Source: Selaginella tamariscina
Lineage: Eukaryota > Streptophyta > Lycopodiopsida > Selaginellales > Selaginellaceae
NCBI GenBank assembly: GCA_003024785.1
Contig: PUQB01000015.1
Location: 688,501 to 752,500, forward strand
DNA: 64,000 nt
Direction: 5' to 3'
This document shows, one piece after another, positions 42,556 to 54,887 of the stretch. Under the pieces are notes generated by a model, which saw nothing but the letters and a program-made list of their open reading frames with translations, was not told the DNA's origin and did no database searches. Both the position numbers and the translations under genes were made by a program. How positions within the stretch are numbered: position 1 is the first letter of the stretch; every line of letters starts with the position of its first letter.

Positions 42556-44845
42556 TGTTATAGTTTTAACCCAAAGGGTCAACACGTGGCAACATGTGGC
42601 TGCCAAGTGGCCATTCGGTTTTATCACCCTGTGTGAGCAACGCTAAATCTTTCAAGATAATCCTAAGAGTCTGACTTAGGTGCCCAATTAGGCAAAAGAC
42701 TTAGAGTCCTACCCTAAGTCCCCCAGAATGACCATCCTCTAAACCCTAGAGGATAACCTGAGTAGACTTTAGGATCATGTCCCAGTAGACCTAGACAGGC
42801 TCATGCCCTAACCCCACAAAGGAGATGTGTCTCACACATACCCCCGTGACAAAGATAAGGCATCATCACTTACCCTTGAGGAATCACCTTCATCCGGGAG
42901 TACAACCCTTTAGGGCGATAAGGGGTACCCTAAACCACGACTAACCCCTAAGGGTTTGAGTGGCCAAGTCATACCCTAGACCTAAGGTTAGTACTTAATG
43001 AGGACACGAGTGTGCGCCGTAGGTGGACATGAGTGTTCTGCTAAGCAAACTCCCTAAGGCTAGGTTTGGATAACCCTAAGTACATGACCTTGCAAGTGTC
43101 TCATGATAGGGCTTTTGCTAATGAGCTTAGGTTGTTCAACCCTTAAATCCTAAGGAGAACACCCCTAGCTGTCAAGCCACGATCCAGGAACCAAGAAGAG
43201 AGCAGGATTCCAAGAACAAGAAGGCTTGACTTAGGAGCAGGACGGAGAGCAAGACAGGAACTTAGGAACTCAGGAGCAAGACAGGAATAGGATAGGATTC
43301 AGGAGCAAGACAGGAAGGCGTGGGACAGGATCCAGGAACAAGGCAAGGAGAGAACAAGAAGCAAGACAAGAACAAGACAAGACAAGATTGATCGTAGTAT
43401 GACTGGTGTTGATAGTAACTGATTGTACAACAATTAGGTCGAAGCTTTTATGCTCACAACTCCAAGAGCTAATCTAGGCATGAGTGTTAAAAGTGGTTGC
43501 ATGCATGCAAAGTGACTGCATGCATGCAGAGGCTAAGATGAGTCCACATGTCCCTTATCCTATAGGCATATCCTGTGGCATATCCTGTAGGAATATCCTG
43601 CAATCATATCCTGTATCCGGAATCCCTGTAGGAAAATCCTGCAACCCGTATCCTGTATCTGGAATCTTGTATCTTGTATTGAGTCGTGATACTAGCCAGG
43701 TGTGCCAAAGCACACCTAGTTACAAGACCTAGCCTCCCTTGAGCGAATGCTCAAGGTTTAGCACCCTAGTGCAAACACAAGCATGTATGTTTACTAGAGT
43801 ATCCAACCCCTTAGCGACAAACTCATGACACAACCCCAAAGGGCGTGCCTTGGGCGTTGTATCGTGTGATGTCTAGCCCAGTGTCACATCTCCATGTGAC
43901 ACTGCCTTCCACGATGTGGGCTATCATACCATAGCCCTTTAGATTCGAGAGTTGCACCAAGTGCCACAAACGTGGCCCCTAAATGCCAACTCTAGAACCC
44001 CTTAGTGAACTCTCAGGAACTGGTAATGTGAACCTGTCAAACAAGATCCCACACCCACAGTCGGTTAAGAACATGGATGTGCCTTGCTTGGCCATGAGTG
44101 CTACACGTAGCTTAACGTGGAGAAGGAGGCTGGAGACAAGCCACAACCACTGCCTCTTGGAATGTGCATCCCGACAAGACCTCCCAAGCATGGATTTGCC
44201 AACGTTAAGGGTAAGCTACCCCAAAGGTGGGACGTATCCCTATAATTTGGAAGTTAGGGCAGCACAACAGAGGGTTGTACCTTAACGACACAAGCTAAAG
44301 CTTGCACCGACAAAAGAGCAACGAACTCAGTCATGAACCTAGGAGCTCTCCTACGTATACTCTACTTTATTTATGTGATGGAGCCGCCCCCCTCCCCCCC
44401 TCTTTTCCTGTATGTGTATGTGGGCTGGCACTATATTAGCTAGCCTCTTATTAAGTTAATGAGAGAGTGTTTTAACTTAGCCTAACTCTAACCCTAAAAC
44501 CCTACCCAAGGGGTGGGGGTTTTTAGGGCGTGGGTTAGGGAAACCCTAGAGTTAGGTCAACCCTAGGGTGTTCCTAACACTACTAAACACGCCAAACTCA
44601 TCTACATTAACCAATCAGCCTAACTAGGACGTCAAAATTGGGGGTGGGTTTTTAAAAGGTAAGTTCTAGTTTCGCTTAGAGTTTCCTGCAAATACCTAAT
44701 GACACTTGGCTGGACCATCCCCAGATACCCAAGTGCACTAAGCAGGCATGTTTCCTAGTACATCTAGGGTCCATCAACATAGTACAGTAGGTAACAATAG
44801 TCAACGTCCAAAGTAAGGGGTTGAGTCATAGTAAAAACTATGACA
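42556..44845 (-). mobile_element. Family B solo LTR, copy e, carrying a family A solo LTR
   Basis: Ends are TGTTATAGTTTTAACCC and AAAAACTATGACA, with a perfect 5-bp target duplication TAATC at 42551-42555 and 44846-44850. Interrupted by a family A solo LTR at 43170-43691. About 1.76 kb without the insertion. Fossil. Confidence 0.82.
43170..43691 (-). mobile_element. Family A solo LTR
   Basis: A single family A LTR with a perfect 5-bp target duplication CTAGC at 43165-43169 and 43692-43696 and no internal region. This is the usual product of recombination between the two LTRs of an element. Fossil. Confidence 0.9.
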
Positions 44846-45034
44846 TAATCTAACCCTCGAGTTGCCCTAAAACCACGCCCTAAATGAGACTGTTAGGTTA
44901 AACTCACTAAGTATTTCCTATTATTAGGAATGAGATTCCATGTTAACTTACTTTATAAAATAAAAACAAGGGGGAGGAGGCCTCTGTCATAAGTAAGATA
45001 TGTAATTAGAGTTCTTGGGTTCATAACTGAGCTT
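44846..45034 (+). mobile_element. Family B LTR, copy f, left part (inverted)
   Basis: Inverted family B sequence (CCCTAAAACCACGCCCTAAA; GGAATGAGATTCCATGTTAA; AAACAAGGGGGAGGAGGC) cut by family A element 2. It continues after that element at 51415. Fossil. Confidence 0.6.
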
Positions 45035-45039
45035 GTTAT

Positions 45040-45683
45040 TATCAAGCCACGATCCAGGAACCAGGAAGAGAGCAGGATTCCAAGAACAAAAAGGCTTGAC
45101 TCAGGAACAGGACAAAGAATAGGACAAGAACTAGGAACTCAGAAGCAAGACAGGAACAAGATAGGATCCGGGAAAGACAGGAATAAGATAGGATCCAGGA
45201 ACAAGATAGGAAGGCGCAAGACAGGATCTAGGAACAAGACAGGAACAGGACAGGATCCAGGAGTGGGACAAGGAGAGAACAAGAAGCAAGGCAAGAATAA
45301 GACAAGACAAGATTGATCGTAGTAAGACTGGTGTTAATAGTAACTGATTGTACAACAATTAGGTCGGAGCTTTTATGCTCACAACTCCAAGAGCTAATCT
45401 AGGCATGAGTGCTAAAAGTGGTTGCATGCATGCAAAGTGACTGCATGCATGTAGAGGCTAAGATGAGTCCACATGTCCCTTATCCTCTAGGCATATCCTG
45501 TGGCATATCCTGTAGGAATATCCTGCAACCGTATCCACATGTCCCTTATCCTCTAGGCATATCATGCAGGAATATCCTGCAACCGTATCCTATATCCGGA
45601 ATCTCTGTAGGAATATCCTGTAGGAAAATCCTACAACCCGTATCCTGTATCCGGAATCCTGTATCCTGTATCGGGTCGTGACA
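45040..45683 (-). repeat. Family A element 2, 3' LTR
   Basis: A 644-bp LTR. It carries a local duplication of the 'ATGTCCCTTATCCTCTAGGC' module (45470-45590) not seen in the element 1 LTRs. Confidence 0.88.
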
Positions 45684-48600
45684 GCACCTCCTCCCTAAAG
45701 ACGAGTTCCACGAGTCTTAGGACCTAGTTTAGCAGGATAATGACGATGGAAGGCAGTAACTTTGGAAGAAGCATGCAGTAAGTTGGATGCAGGTTCCCAA
45801 GTGCGATCAGTAGGCAAATAACCTTTCCAATCCACCAAGTATTGGAGTTGGCGATGAAGACGAGAATCAAGGATGGCTGCAACTTCGTACTCAGGTTCAG
45901 TCAATGACCACAGGAGGGGGAGGAGAAGAAGCACGACCGGGAAGAGAAGAAGGATGATACGGCTCCAACAAGGAGGTGTGAAACACAGGATGAAGTTTCA
46001 CCGTGGATGGTAACTCGAGTCGGAAAGCTACAGGATTTACCTCTCCGCCAATCCTGTAAGGGCCCAATCGTTGAAAATCCAACTTAGAAGAAGGCCTGTT
46101 GGTGCGAATGTGTCGACGAAGAAGCCACACGAGATCACCAATCTTGTATGCAGGTGCCGGCTGACGGTGAGCATCAGCATGATGCTTGTATCGTTCCTGT
46201 GCCTGCTGAAGATGAACCTGGAGATCATCCTGTACCTGCCGAAGATGCTGAGACGATCCTGTACTGCAGGAGCGGAAGAAGGAGAAGCGGGAGGAGCAAA
46301 GTCAAAACGTGGATGGTGGCCTGTAAGAGCAAAGAAAGGTGTCTGTCCTGTAGATGCGTGAACGGAGTTGTTGTAGGCAAACTCCGCCATTGGAAGAAGG
46401 TCCAACCAGTTGTCCTGCTGGTAACTGATGAAGCAACGAAGATACTGTTCCAAGGTCTGAATTGTGCGTTCGGACTGCCCATCAGTTTGGGTGATATCCT
46501 GAAGAAAGATCCGCTTTAACCTGTAGACTCCGAAGAAGCTCTCGCCAAAACTTGGACATGAATTGTGGACCTCGATCGGAAACAATGCTCTCAGGAAGAC
46601 CATGATGTCGGAACACTCACGGATCACCAACTCAGCAGTTGTCTGACCTGTAGCTGTCTTGTTGCAGGGTAGGAAATGAGCCTGCTTGGTGAAACGGTCA
46701 ACCACCACAAGAACTGCATCGAATCCACGAGAAGGAGGAAGATCTGTGAGGAAATCCATAGAAATGGATCTCCAAGGAGCAGAAGGAACAGGAAGAGGAC
46801 GAAGAAGACCAGAGGGTGCATGATGAGGCATCTTCGACCTGTTACAAGTGTCACAACTCCGTACAAACCTTTCCACAAAACCTCGCAACCCAGGCCACCA
46901 ATAGTTGCGAGTCACCAACTCCACTGTCTTGGCCACACCAAAATGTCCTGTAGCCGGGGTATCATGACAATCCTGTACCACACGAGTCCTGAAATACCAA
47001 CAGGAACGTACAGGAGACCTTCCCGGTACAGGAGTCCATCCTGTATGGTGAACACTTGTAGTCTGGACGGGAACTGGAGGAAGAGGAACTTGCAACGTCA
47101 GGATGAATGTGTGAGAACACATTCTTTGCCAAGTCGTCTGTAGCCAACTGCGAACGGACGTCCTGTAGGAGTGTTGAATTTGCTGGAGCCTGATGAACCT
47201 GCAGTGCCGCAAGCCGGAATCGATCAGGACCCAACAACACTTGCCTTTGACAGTCAATGCAGGATCGCCCGGGCTTGGTGCAAGGTAAGAGCGCCTAGAC
47301 AATGCGTCCGCCTTGCCATTCCGAAAACCGGGCCTGTAGACGATGACGAATCAAAACGTGATAGGAACTCCGCCCACCTAGCCTGTCGCCGACTGAGAAC
47401 TCGAGCCGTTTGAAAGTACTCCAGGTTCTTGTGATCCGTAAGAACTTGTACAGGATGTGCAGCACCTTCCAGGAAATGCCGCCACTCCTCAAACGAATCC
47501 ACAATGGCCTTGAGTTCCTTGTCATGAATCTCGTAATTGATCTCCGAAAGGAACTTACGAGAGTGAAAAGCTACAGGATGAAGCAACTTGTCTTCTCCAA
47601 CTTGTGATAGGACGGATCCTACTGCAAAATCCGAGGCATCTGCTTCAATGAAGAAAGGATGAGAAGGGTCAGGATGTGCTAAAATCGGAGCTGTCGTGAA
47701 GGCGTCCTTGAGTGTTGTGAATGCATGTTCCGCCTTGTCGGACCAAGAGAAAACCTCTGTGCGCTTGGTGAGTTCCGTGAGTGGAAGTACACGCTTGGAG
47801 AAGTCCTGTATGAACCGCCTGTAGAAGTTTGCAAAGCCAAGGAAACATTGTACATCTCGTATAGACTTGGGCCTCTCCCACTCCACGATGGTCTTCACCT
47901 TGTGCATGTCCATGGAAACGCCAGCAGGAGAGACGATGTAGCCCAAGAACTCCACAGAATCCCTATCGAAAAAACACTTCTCCAACTTCGCATACAGGCC
48001 ATGCTCGCGAAGCCGCTGTAGAACAATCGTACATGCTTGTCATGTGCCGCCTGGTCCTTGGAGAAAATCAAAATGTCGTCGAGGTAGATCACCACAAACT
48101 GGTCCAAGAAGTCACGAAAGATGTCGTTCACCATGTGTTGGAACACGGCTGGGGCATTGGTAAGGCCGAAAGGCATACCGTGTACTCGAAGTGTCCATAC
48201 CTTGTACGAAAGGCAGTCTTCCACTCATCGCCTGGACGAATCCGTACAAGGTTGTAGGCCCCTCGTAAGTCGATCTTCGTGAACACCTTTGCTCCTCGCA
48301 GCCGATCGAGAAGTTCCGGGATCAATGGCAACGGGTACCGATTCCGAATGGTGACTTGATTCAAACCCCTGTAGTCCACAACCAAACGTAAACTCCCATC
48401 CTTCTTCTTGACAAAGAAGATAGGCGCTCCTGCAGGGGACTTTGAGTGACGAATGAAGCCGGATGCCAAGTTGTCCTCGATGTACTGACGAAGAACCTCC
48501 AACTCTGTGGGTGACAATGCATAAATCGGTCCGAACGGTGGAGTCTTTCCTTCCGCAAGATCAATAGGACAGTCGTAGGACCTGTGAACAGGAAGAACTG

Positions 48601-50720
48601 CAGCCTTGTGCTTGTCAAAAACGTCCTTAAAGCGTGATACTTGGATGGTAGGGAAGAAGGAGGAGAAGGAGAAGGAGTAGAGAAGGAGATTGAAAAACAG
48701 GAGAGTCGGATACAGGAAAGGTAGAAGAGGACGTAGGAGTTACTTGAAAGGCAAAAAGGTGGAAAGGAGCAGGATCAGTGGCGAGTTCATGCATGGTAGT
48801 GGTAAGAACTCGGAGAGGAGAAGGAGGGAGCTGTGACTGAAAAAGAGGAAGGATCTTGGGGGTGGAACAGAAGCAGAGTAACAGAAAGAGGCAGGATTGG
48901 AAAAAACCTGTGTGGATGTTGACGAGTGTACAGGATTGGAAGAATCCTGTGAGTGGTTGCGCAGGAGTGGGAAAGCCTGCGAATGTGCTGACGAATCAAC
49001 AGGAGGTGGATCCTGTTGAGGAGGAACCTTCGACACTGATACAGGATTGGAAGAACCCTGTACAGGAACCGCAAACTTACAGGAGTGGAGAGAGCCTGCG
49101 GATGTGCTGAGGAACTGACATGAGGTGAATCCTGTCGAGGAGGAGTCTTCAACACTGGTACAGGAACAGGCACGGTCAATCCTGTAGCTTGTACTGCCTC
49201 AGATACTAAGGATGTATCCTGCACACAGGAAGGTACAGGATTGATCCTAGCTGTCGGAGAGGAAAACGTGAGCGTCCTAGACCTCCAGTCGATCTGCGGA
49301 TTTGCAACAACGAACCATGGCATGCCCAAAATGATGGGAGTCGACCGAGTCTTGATCAAGTTGAAGGAAATTGAACAGTTGAATGTGCCATACTGCAGGA
49401 GAGAGGTTCGGTAGCATGGGTAACTGCGCCAGAAGCAATCAGACGCCCATCGGCCACCTCTACAGGAACTGCACGCTTCAACTTCACCACCGAAATGCCA
49501 TGTTGAGTTGCAAAAGTGTCATCCATGAAGCATGCATTTGCACCAGTGTCTAACAAGGCAAACTCCATGAGCTCTCGATTATTAAGATGAATGTGTACAG
49601 GAAACTTAAGTGATGGAATGGTATGAGCAGCACCAATGGAGCCTGCACCTACGTCCAACTTCACGGCTCCTAGACGAAGTGGACATTGAAGTTTTCCAAC
49701 TGAACTTCAGCTTCAACTTCACGCGTCTTGAACTTCCTGGCTTTAATAGGACATTCTGCCACCTTGTGTCTGCTTCACCACAATACAAGCACAGGTTCTC
49801 ACTGCGCGACGTTGCTTCTCAGCAGCAGAAAGAGAGCACGCTTGGATTTCTCAACCTCCATAGGAACTACTCCAGAAGGTGGTGCAGGAACATGTACCAC
49901 AGCTGCAGGATTGGTTTGCAGGAACTGCTGACGGGATCTTTCCTGACGACGCTCGAACAAATTGTCGCAACGAACAGCTTGTTGCATGATCTCCGCTAAT
50001 GTTTGGGCATCCGGTAACGTAAGGAGAAGGTCCTTCACGTCATCCCTCAACCCAAAACGGAAGTGTTCGATCAATGCAGTCTCGTCCCATGGAATGTTCG
50101 TGCAAAGTTGCTGAAATTCGGATGCATAGACGGAAGCTGGTCGGATCCTTGAGTGAGCTTCCGTAACTTCGTGCATGCAGAACGGTACTTATCAGGATCT
50201 CCAAAACAGGCTTCAAAGGCAGCCACGAAACCTTCAAAGTCTTCCATCAATGGGTCGTCACGCTCCAGCAAGGGGGCAACCCAAGCCCGTGGAGATCCAC
50301 TTAGTAAGGATGCCAAAAGACCACCTTTTGAGCATCAGTCGAGTAGCGCGTGGTTGCATACGGATCAAGAGCCGGATCTGATTCAGGAAACCTTGGAAAT
50401 CGGCACGATTGCCACTGAACTTCTCTGGCATGCTAACCTTCGGCTCCGAAGAAAAGTTTGATGAAGAGGGAACCACCGATGCCTGAGAGAGCCTGCGCAG
50501 CAGCCTTGGAGGATGCATCAGCAGCTGCATGTGCCGCATGGTGGAACCTTGCAGGTCGGTGACCACTTGGCGCAAAGTGGCCAGCTCATGAAGTAATTTG
50601 GTGCTCGCGTTGAAAGGCTCAAAATCAGCCATGATCTAGAAAGAAAAAGGAGGAAAGAAGGAAAAGAATCAAGAAAAAAGGTAGCTGGAAAACGGAAACT
50701 ATGAACAGTTACTATCAAAC

Positions 50721-51409
50721 TGTCAAGCCACGATCCAGGAACCAGGAAGAGAACAGGATTCCAAGGACAAAGGCTTGACTCAGGAACAGGACCAGAGCAG
50801 GACAGGAACTAGGAATAGGAAGCAAGACAGGAAGGATAGGATCCGGGAGAGACAGGAACAGGATAGGATCCGGGAACAAGACAGGAAGCAGGACAGGATC
50901 CAGGAACAAGACAGAAACAGGACAGGATCAGGAGCGGACAGGAAGAACAAAGAAGCAAGAACAAGACAAGACAAGATTGATCGTAGTAAGACTGGTGTTG
51001 ATAGTAACTGATTGTACAACAATTAGGTCGGAGCTTTTATGCTCACAACTCCAAGAGCTAATCTAGGCATGAGTGCTAAAAGTGGTTGCATGCATGCAAA
51101 AGTGATGCATGCATGCAGAGGCTAAGATGAGTCCACATGTCCCTTATCCTCTAGGCATATCCTGTGGCATATCCTGTAGGAATATCCTGCAACCGTATCC
51201 ACAGTCCCTTTCCTCTAGGCATATCCTGTGGCATATCCTGTAGGAATATCCTGCAACCGTATCCACATGTCCCTTATCCTCTAGGCATATCCTGTGGCAT
51301 ATCCTGTAGGAATATCCTGCAACTGTATCCTGTATCCGGAATCCTGTAGGAAAATCTTGCAACCCGTATTCTATATCCGGAATCCTGTATCCTGTATCGG
51401 GTCGTGACA
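50721..51409 (-). repeat. Family A element 2, 5' LTR
   Basis: A 689-bp LTR. It holds three copies of the module containing CTCTAGGCATATCCTGTGGC (51145-51320), explaining its greater length. Confidence 0.88.
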
Positions 51410-51414
51410 GTTAT

Positions 51415-51780
51415 TCTTTTACCGGTGCAAGCTCTAGCTTGTGTCATTAAGCACAACTCTCGGTTATGCCACCCTAACTTCCAAACGATAGAGGTACATC
51501 CCCCTTCGGGGTAGCTTACCCTTAACATTGACAAATTCGTGCATGGGATGCCACAACCTTTTCCTCTCCCCTTAAGCCAACTAGGCAAAGGGCCAATTGA
51601 TGTTTATAAGAGGGCCCTTGGTCGTGATGACCCAGGTCCGGTTGGGTCTTTTGCCCACATATTCCACAATCTTTACCCAGGTAGTCAACCCACCAGGTTA
51701 GAACTATGACATGAGAGGTCTTGTCGAAGTGCACGTTCCAAAGGTTAGAAGTTAAGGCATGTCTTCCACTACAATATTTA
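51415..51780 (+). mobile_element. Family B LTR, copy f, right part, with a 165-bp insert
   Basis: Continues the inverted family B copy after family A element 2. It is interrupted at about 51546-51713 by a segment containing TTTATAAGAGGGCCCTTGGT that is not part of other family B copies and matches 42376-42418 in inverted orientation. Fossil. Confidence 0.55.
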
Positions 51781-51849
51781 TACACATAACAATATGGTGG
51801 GTATAAACCTCCGGGTAAAGAGCCACAACACATATGCAACAAATACACA

Positions 51850-52301
51850 AGTTAAAGATGATGCACGTTGTAACTAAAGTGGGCATGATACGTGAAAATG
51901 GGAATATAAAATAAATTACTAATTAATACTTAAGTTTTAATTATTAATTAATCATTTAATTAATATGTAATTAAGCCTTAAATATTAATTAATTAATTAA
52001 TTAATCCTTCAATAACCTTACTTAGTAAGGAATATTCCTAAAATATCTTAGAATATTCATATTATTCTAAAAATAGTTTACAATAATGAAGAAATACTAT
52101 CAAACATAATTACAAATGAAATCATTTTCTTATCAACATGTTAATTTTTTTATAAATACTTTCTTCCTATCATACAAAGAAATCTTCTTATTTTGTCTAA
52201 ATCATCACTCTCCGGATTAATCAAATCATTTTGGTCAATATCTTGATGTTGTTGCCACCACTTAACACTCTCACGAATGCAATTGGGAGTTGCCATCCTT
52301 G
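51850..52301. other. AT-rich interval, no gene seen
   Basis: ATTAATTAATTAA runs and GGAATATTCC-type short palindromes near 52030-52060. It forms the 3' flank of the phosphatase-like gene. Confidence 0.5.
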
Positions 52302-53786
52302 TTAATACATAAGATGTGATAAGAAAGGTCTGCATAAAGGCTCATCTAAAAACTGACGTTCCTTAAGAATAATATTATAAAGCGCCCGGTTGCTATCCTT
52401 CATTTTATAAAATTCAATATCACGAGAAAGAAAAGCTTCAGGAAATGTATGATACGGTGGATACTGCTCACAAAAATTTTCGAGATTCTTCTTTCTGAGG
52501 CACGTATCCAAGTAGTTCACTAGCTCATCCATGATATCGGTATCAGAATATGGATCGAAAGTGATTGGATGAATACAAGCAATGTTTTGGTTGAGCATAG
52601 CCTTCTGAGGAGAGTCGTCTACTACTAAGATCTGTGCATTCTTCATTATCCTTAAGCGACTGATCTCCCCATGAGTCCCAATTATTCTTTCATTCTTGAA
52701 GAAGTATGGCTTGCTTTCCTTTCTTATATTGTGAAATTCGAGAGGTTTATAACATATTCGCTGGTCAAAAATCCAATCTTTACGAATCACCTCTTCTGCA
52801 ACACTACAATGTTTCTTAAGCAAATTCAACAGCGGTGTTAAGTTATGAATCTGCATGCATGACCAAATCCCCACAAGCGCACCCATCTCCTTAAGCTTTT
52901 GAAAGAGATCCAACCCTGGACGAAAAATAATATCATATCGAAATTTACCATGACAAGGAATGAAATCTCCTTGTTTGATTTCTTTTTTCCTATCCTCGGG
53001 CCTTTGTCGATGAAGCAGAACACCATTGACATCCAACAACACAATATGGCCATGAGTAACATGAGATAGCGTTGCCTCTTGAATACTTTGCAAATCACTT
53101 GTTTGCTCCCTTTCACATTTATCCGTTGCCACTATCTCGTTGCCTATCCCTTCATCATTTAATTGTACATCATCCTTACAAGATTCAGATATTGCATGCG
53201 CTGAAGAAATTGATTTCGGAACTGAAGCCAATAAAAATGATGATGAAAAAACTGAAGTGGCCCCCATGGTAACGATGTTTTGAGCTGCATTATTATCCAT
53301 TTCCTGCATGAACTCTGTCATTCTGACATGTGGCACAAGAAATTGTCGCCAAACCCCTCTCTTACCTCATGCCAATGCTGAAAATCCATGTTCTCAATTG
53401 TTTCATTACATCTGCAAAATGATAATTAGCTGACCTTAAAATTATCAAGGTATATTATTTACCTTGTTAATGTGTGACCCATGTTTGAACTAAAAGCTTC
53501 ATTAATCCTTGAGAATTTATTTTCTGTACAAATATAAAGAAATATACAAAAATGCCTTATGTTACACTCATTTACAACTATTCGTCACTCTAACAATTCA
53601 TTAAATTCTTCTTCGCTATTACCTTCTGAGTGAGGCGAAGAAGGTCTAAGCCGCTTGTGAGATGGTTCAAGATCTTCTGCATCTTCTATTGATGTTTCCA
53701 TGGGTCTGGAGTGTGCGAATGTTCTGTACTCCTCGAGATAACTTCCGGTCTAATATCTGATTGAAGTTCGTCCTCAGACTCCGACA
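52302..53786 (-). CDS. FCP1/NLI-type HAD phosphatase-like protein, multi-exon
   Basis: The main exon, 53411-52302, ends TAA at 52302-52304. It contains a HAD core: VTHGHIVLLDVNGVLLHR (catalytic DxDG written as DVNG), FRPGLDLFQKLKEMGALVGI and WSCM, CYKPLEFHNIR, and ILVVDDSPQKAM, the acid motif. These are typical of plant CTD-phosphatase-like proteins, some of which have Asn for the second Asp; activity is therefore doubtful. Upstream exons read well: 53523-53463 (KFSRINEAFSSNMGHTLTR) and 53786-53633 (MSESEDELQSDIRPEV.. then SHKRLRPSSPHSE). The sites AG|GTAAAT and CAG|AAAATAA fit, and the joins preserve phase (TR|CNETIENMDFQHWHE). Frame slips occur near 53322 and 53700. Reading upstream in frame passes a TGA near 53798 into more coding-like sequence, so the true start is uncertain. 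Confidence 0.65.
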
Positions 53787-53799
53787 TTGAACCAGATTC

Positions 53800-54860
53800 A
53801 CTTCAGAGCTTATCTGGAGGGAACTTTCTCAAATACTCCTTTATGGATTCGTTGGGGTACTCAGTTGAGACCTATCTATCCACTTGTTCAGGTCCTCAAC
53901 CATGGTCTTATCCTTTTCAACGGCAAACACATGTATGCCGAAGGTAACACTCCTTCAAGACGGACCCCCTAGTGCAGTAGTCAAAAACCCACGCATCACT
54001 GTGAGGACCCCTGATCAAGTTGACGATGCTCCGTGCCGCTTGACTTGTATGTTTGGATAACGTACATTGCCGAATACGTCACTCTCCTATCGGTGTATCG
54101 GATGGAGGTTCAGGGCCGTTGGAGTGCAAACAGATGCCTGGCCAGTCATTTGGAAGTTTGAAATGTTTGGCGCATTCCTAACAACCAAGTGAACAACCGA
54201 ATCAATGCACTTGGATCAGCATCATTCATATAAAATCCTGTCCAACGATGTTTATTCCTCTTGGCAAAGGAGAAGGCAAAGTATCGGTGACATGAGCAAG
54301 AATCAAGAAATAAATACCTGAAAAAGTAGGTATCAGTCAAGAGTGCAAGTATGAATTCAATAATAAATACCTTCTTTGTACATGCTTGCACGGCTAAGTT
54401 TCTCCACCAATCCTCTAGTGCCTGTCTGTCGAAGATTTTTTGACACCCGCCGATCCATCACGAACAATTGAAACGGTTTCCTACAAGCAGTGATGTACCC
54501 CATAAAGTCTCCGAATCCAACAACAAACATCTGTAGGGCTTGTCGTGATTCGTAGCATCCTCCTTTATAAGGTTCAACTCGGTTCTCCGCTGCTGAAGGA
54601 CTGCCATAAGAGAAGGCGTCATCCAATGTTCTCCTTTTTGGCGTTGGCGTGCAATAGATTCTTGCCCAGATCTTCCGATTGATTCACCCATTCGACAAGC
54701 ATATCATCGTTTGTCACATGCAAATATTTGCTGACCTCTTCGTATGTTGAAGCGAGGTCCAACCCAGTTTGTGGCAGTGTATTCCCAACCACTCCTTGAA
54801 GTGCCTGACCGTCTTCAACTCCATTGCCTTGAGATGAAAAGGAGAGGTGGGCTGCTGTTT
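53800..54860 (-). pseudogene. Unrecognised coding segments, partly methyltransferase-like
   Basis: Minus-strand coding-like stretches linked by small frame changes: STYEEVSKYLHVTNDDMLVE and WVNQSEDLGKNLLHANAKKE (54770-54650), FMGYITACRKPFQLFVMD (54510-54455), LIRGPHSDAWVFDYC (54030-53980), GIHVFAVEKDKTMVEDLNKW (53940-53880), IKEYLRKFPPDKL (53850-53805). The pair WVFDYCT..GSVL and GIHVFAVEKD resembles motif I and the following strand of N6/N4 DNA methyltransferases (D.F.G.G then G..v.avE.D), but the Gly pattern is imperfect. Function unknown; it may belong to the same gene as the phosphatase-like region or to a mobile element. Confidence 0.35.
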
Positions 54861-54887
54861 TAATTGTAATTTGCCATCATCACCAAA

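Larger units (their letters stand above)
45040..51409 (-). mobile_element. Family A chromodomain Ty3/gypsy element 2
   Basis: LTRs are 45040-45683 and 50721-51409, with a perfect 5-bp target duplication GTTAT at 45035-45039 and 51410-51414. Minus sense. Same order as element 1: gag with zinc knuckle (about 50632-49740), protease (about 49664-49350), Pro/Ser-rich spacer, reverse transcriptase (about 48517-47900), RNase H (about 47700-47270), integrase (about 47020-46040), chromodomain (about 45890-45720). Very similar to element 1 along its whole length but with more small length differences; its frames are broken in roughly a dozen or more places. Inserted into family B copy f. Confidence 0.93.
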
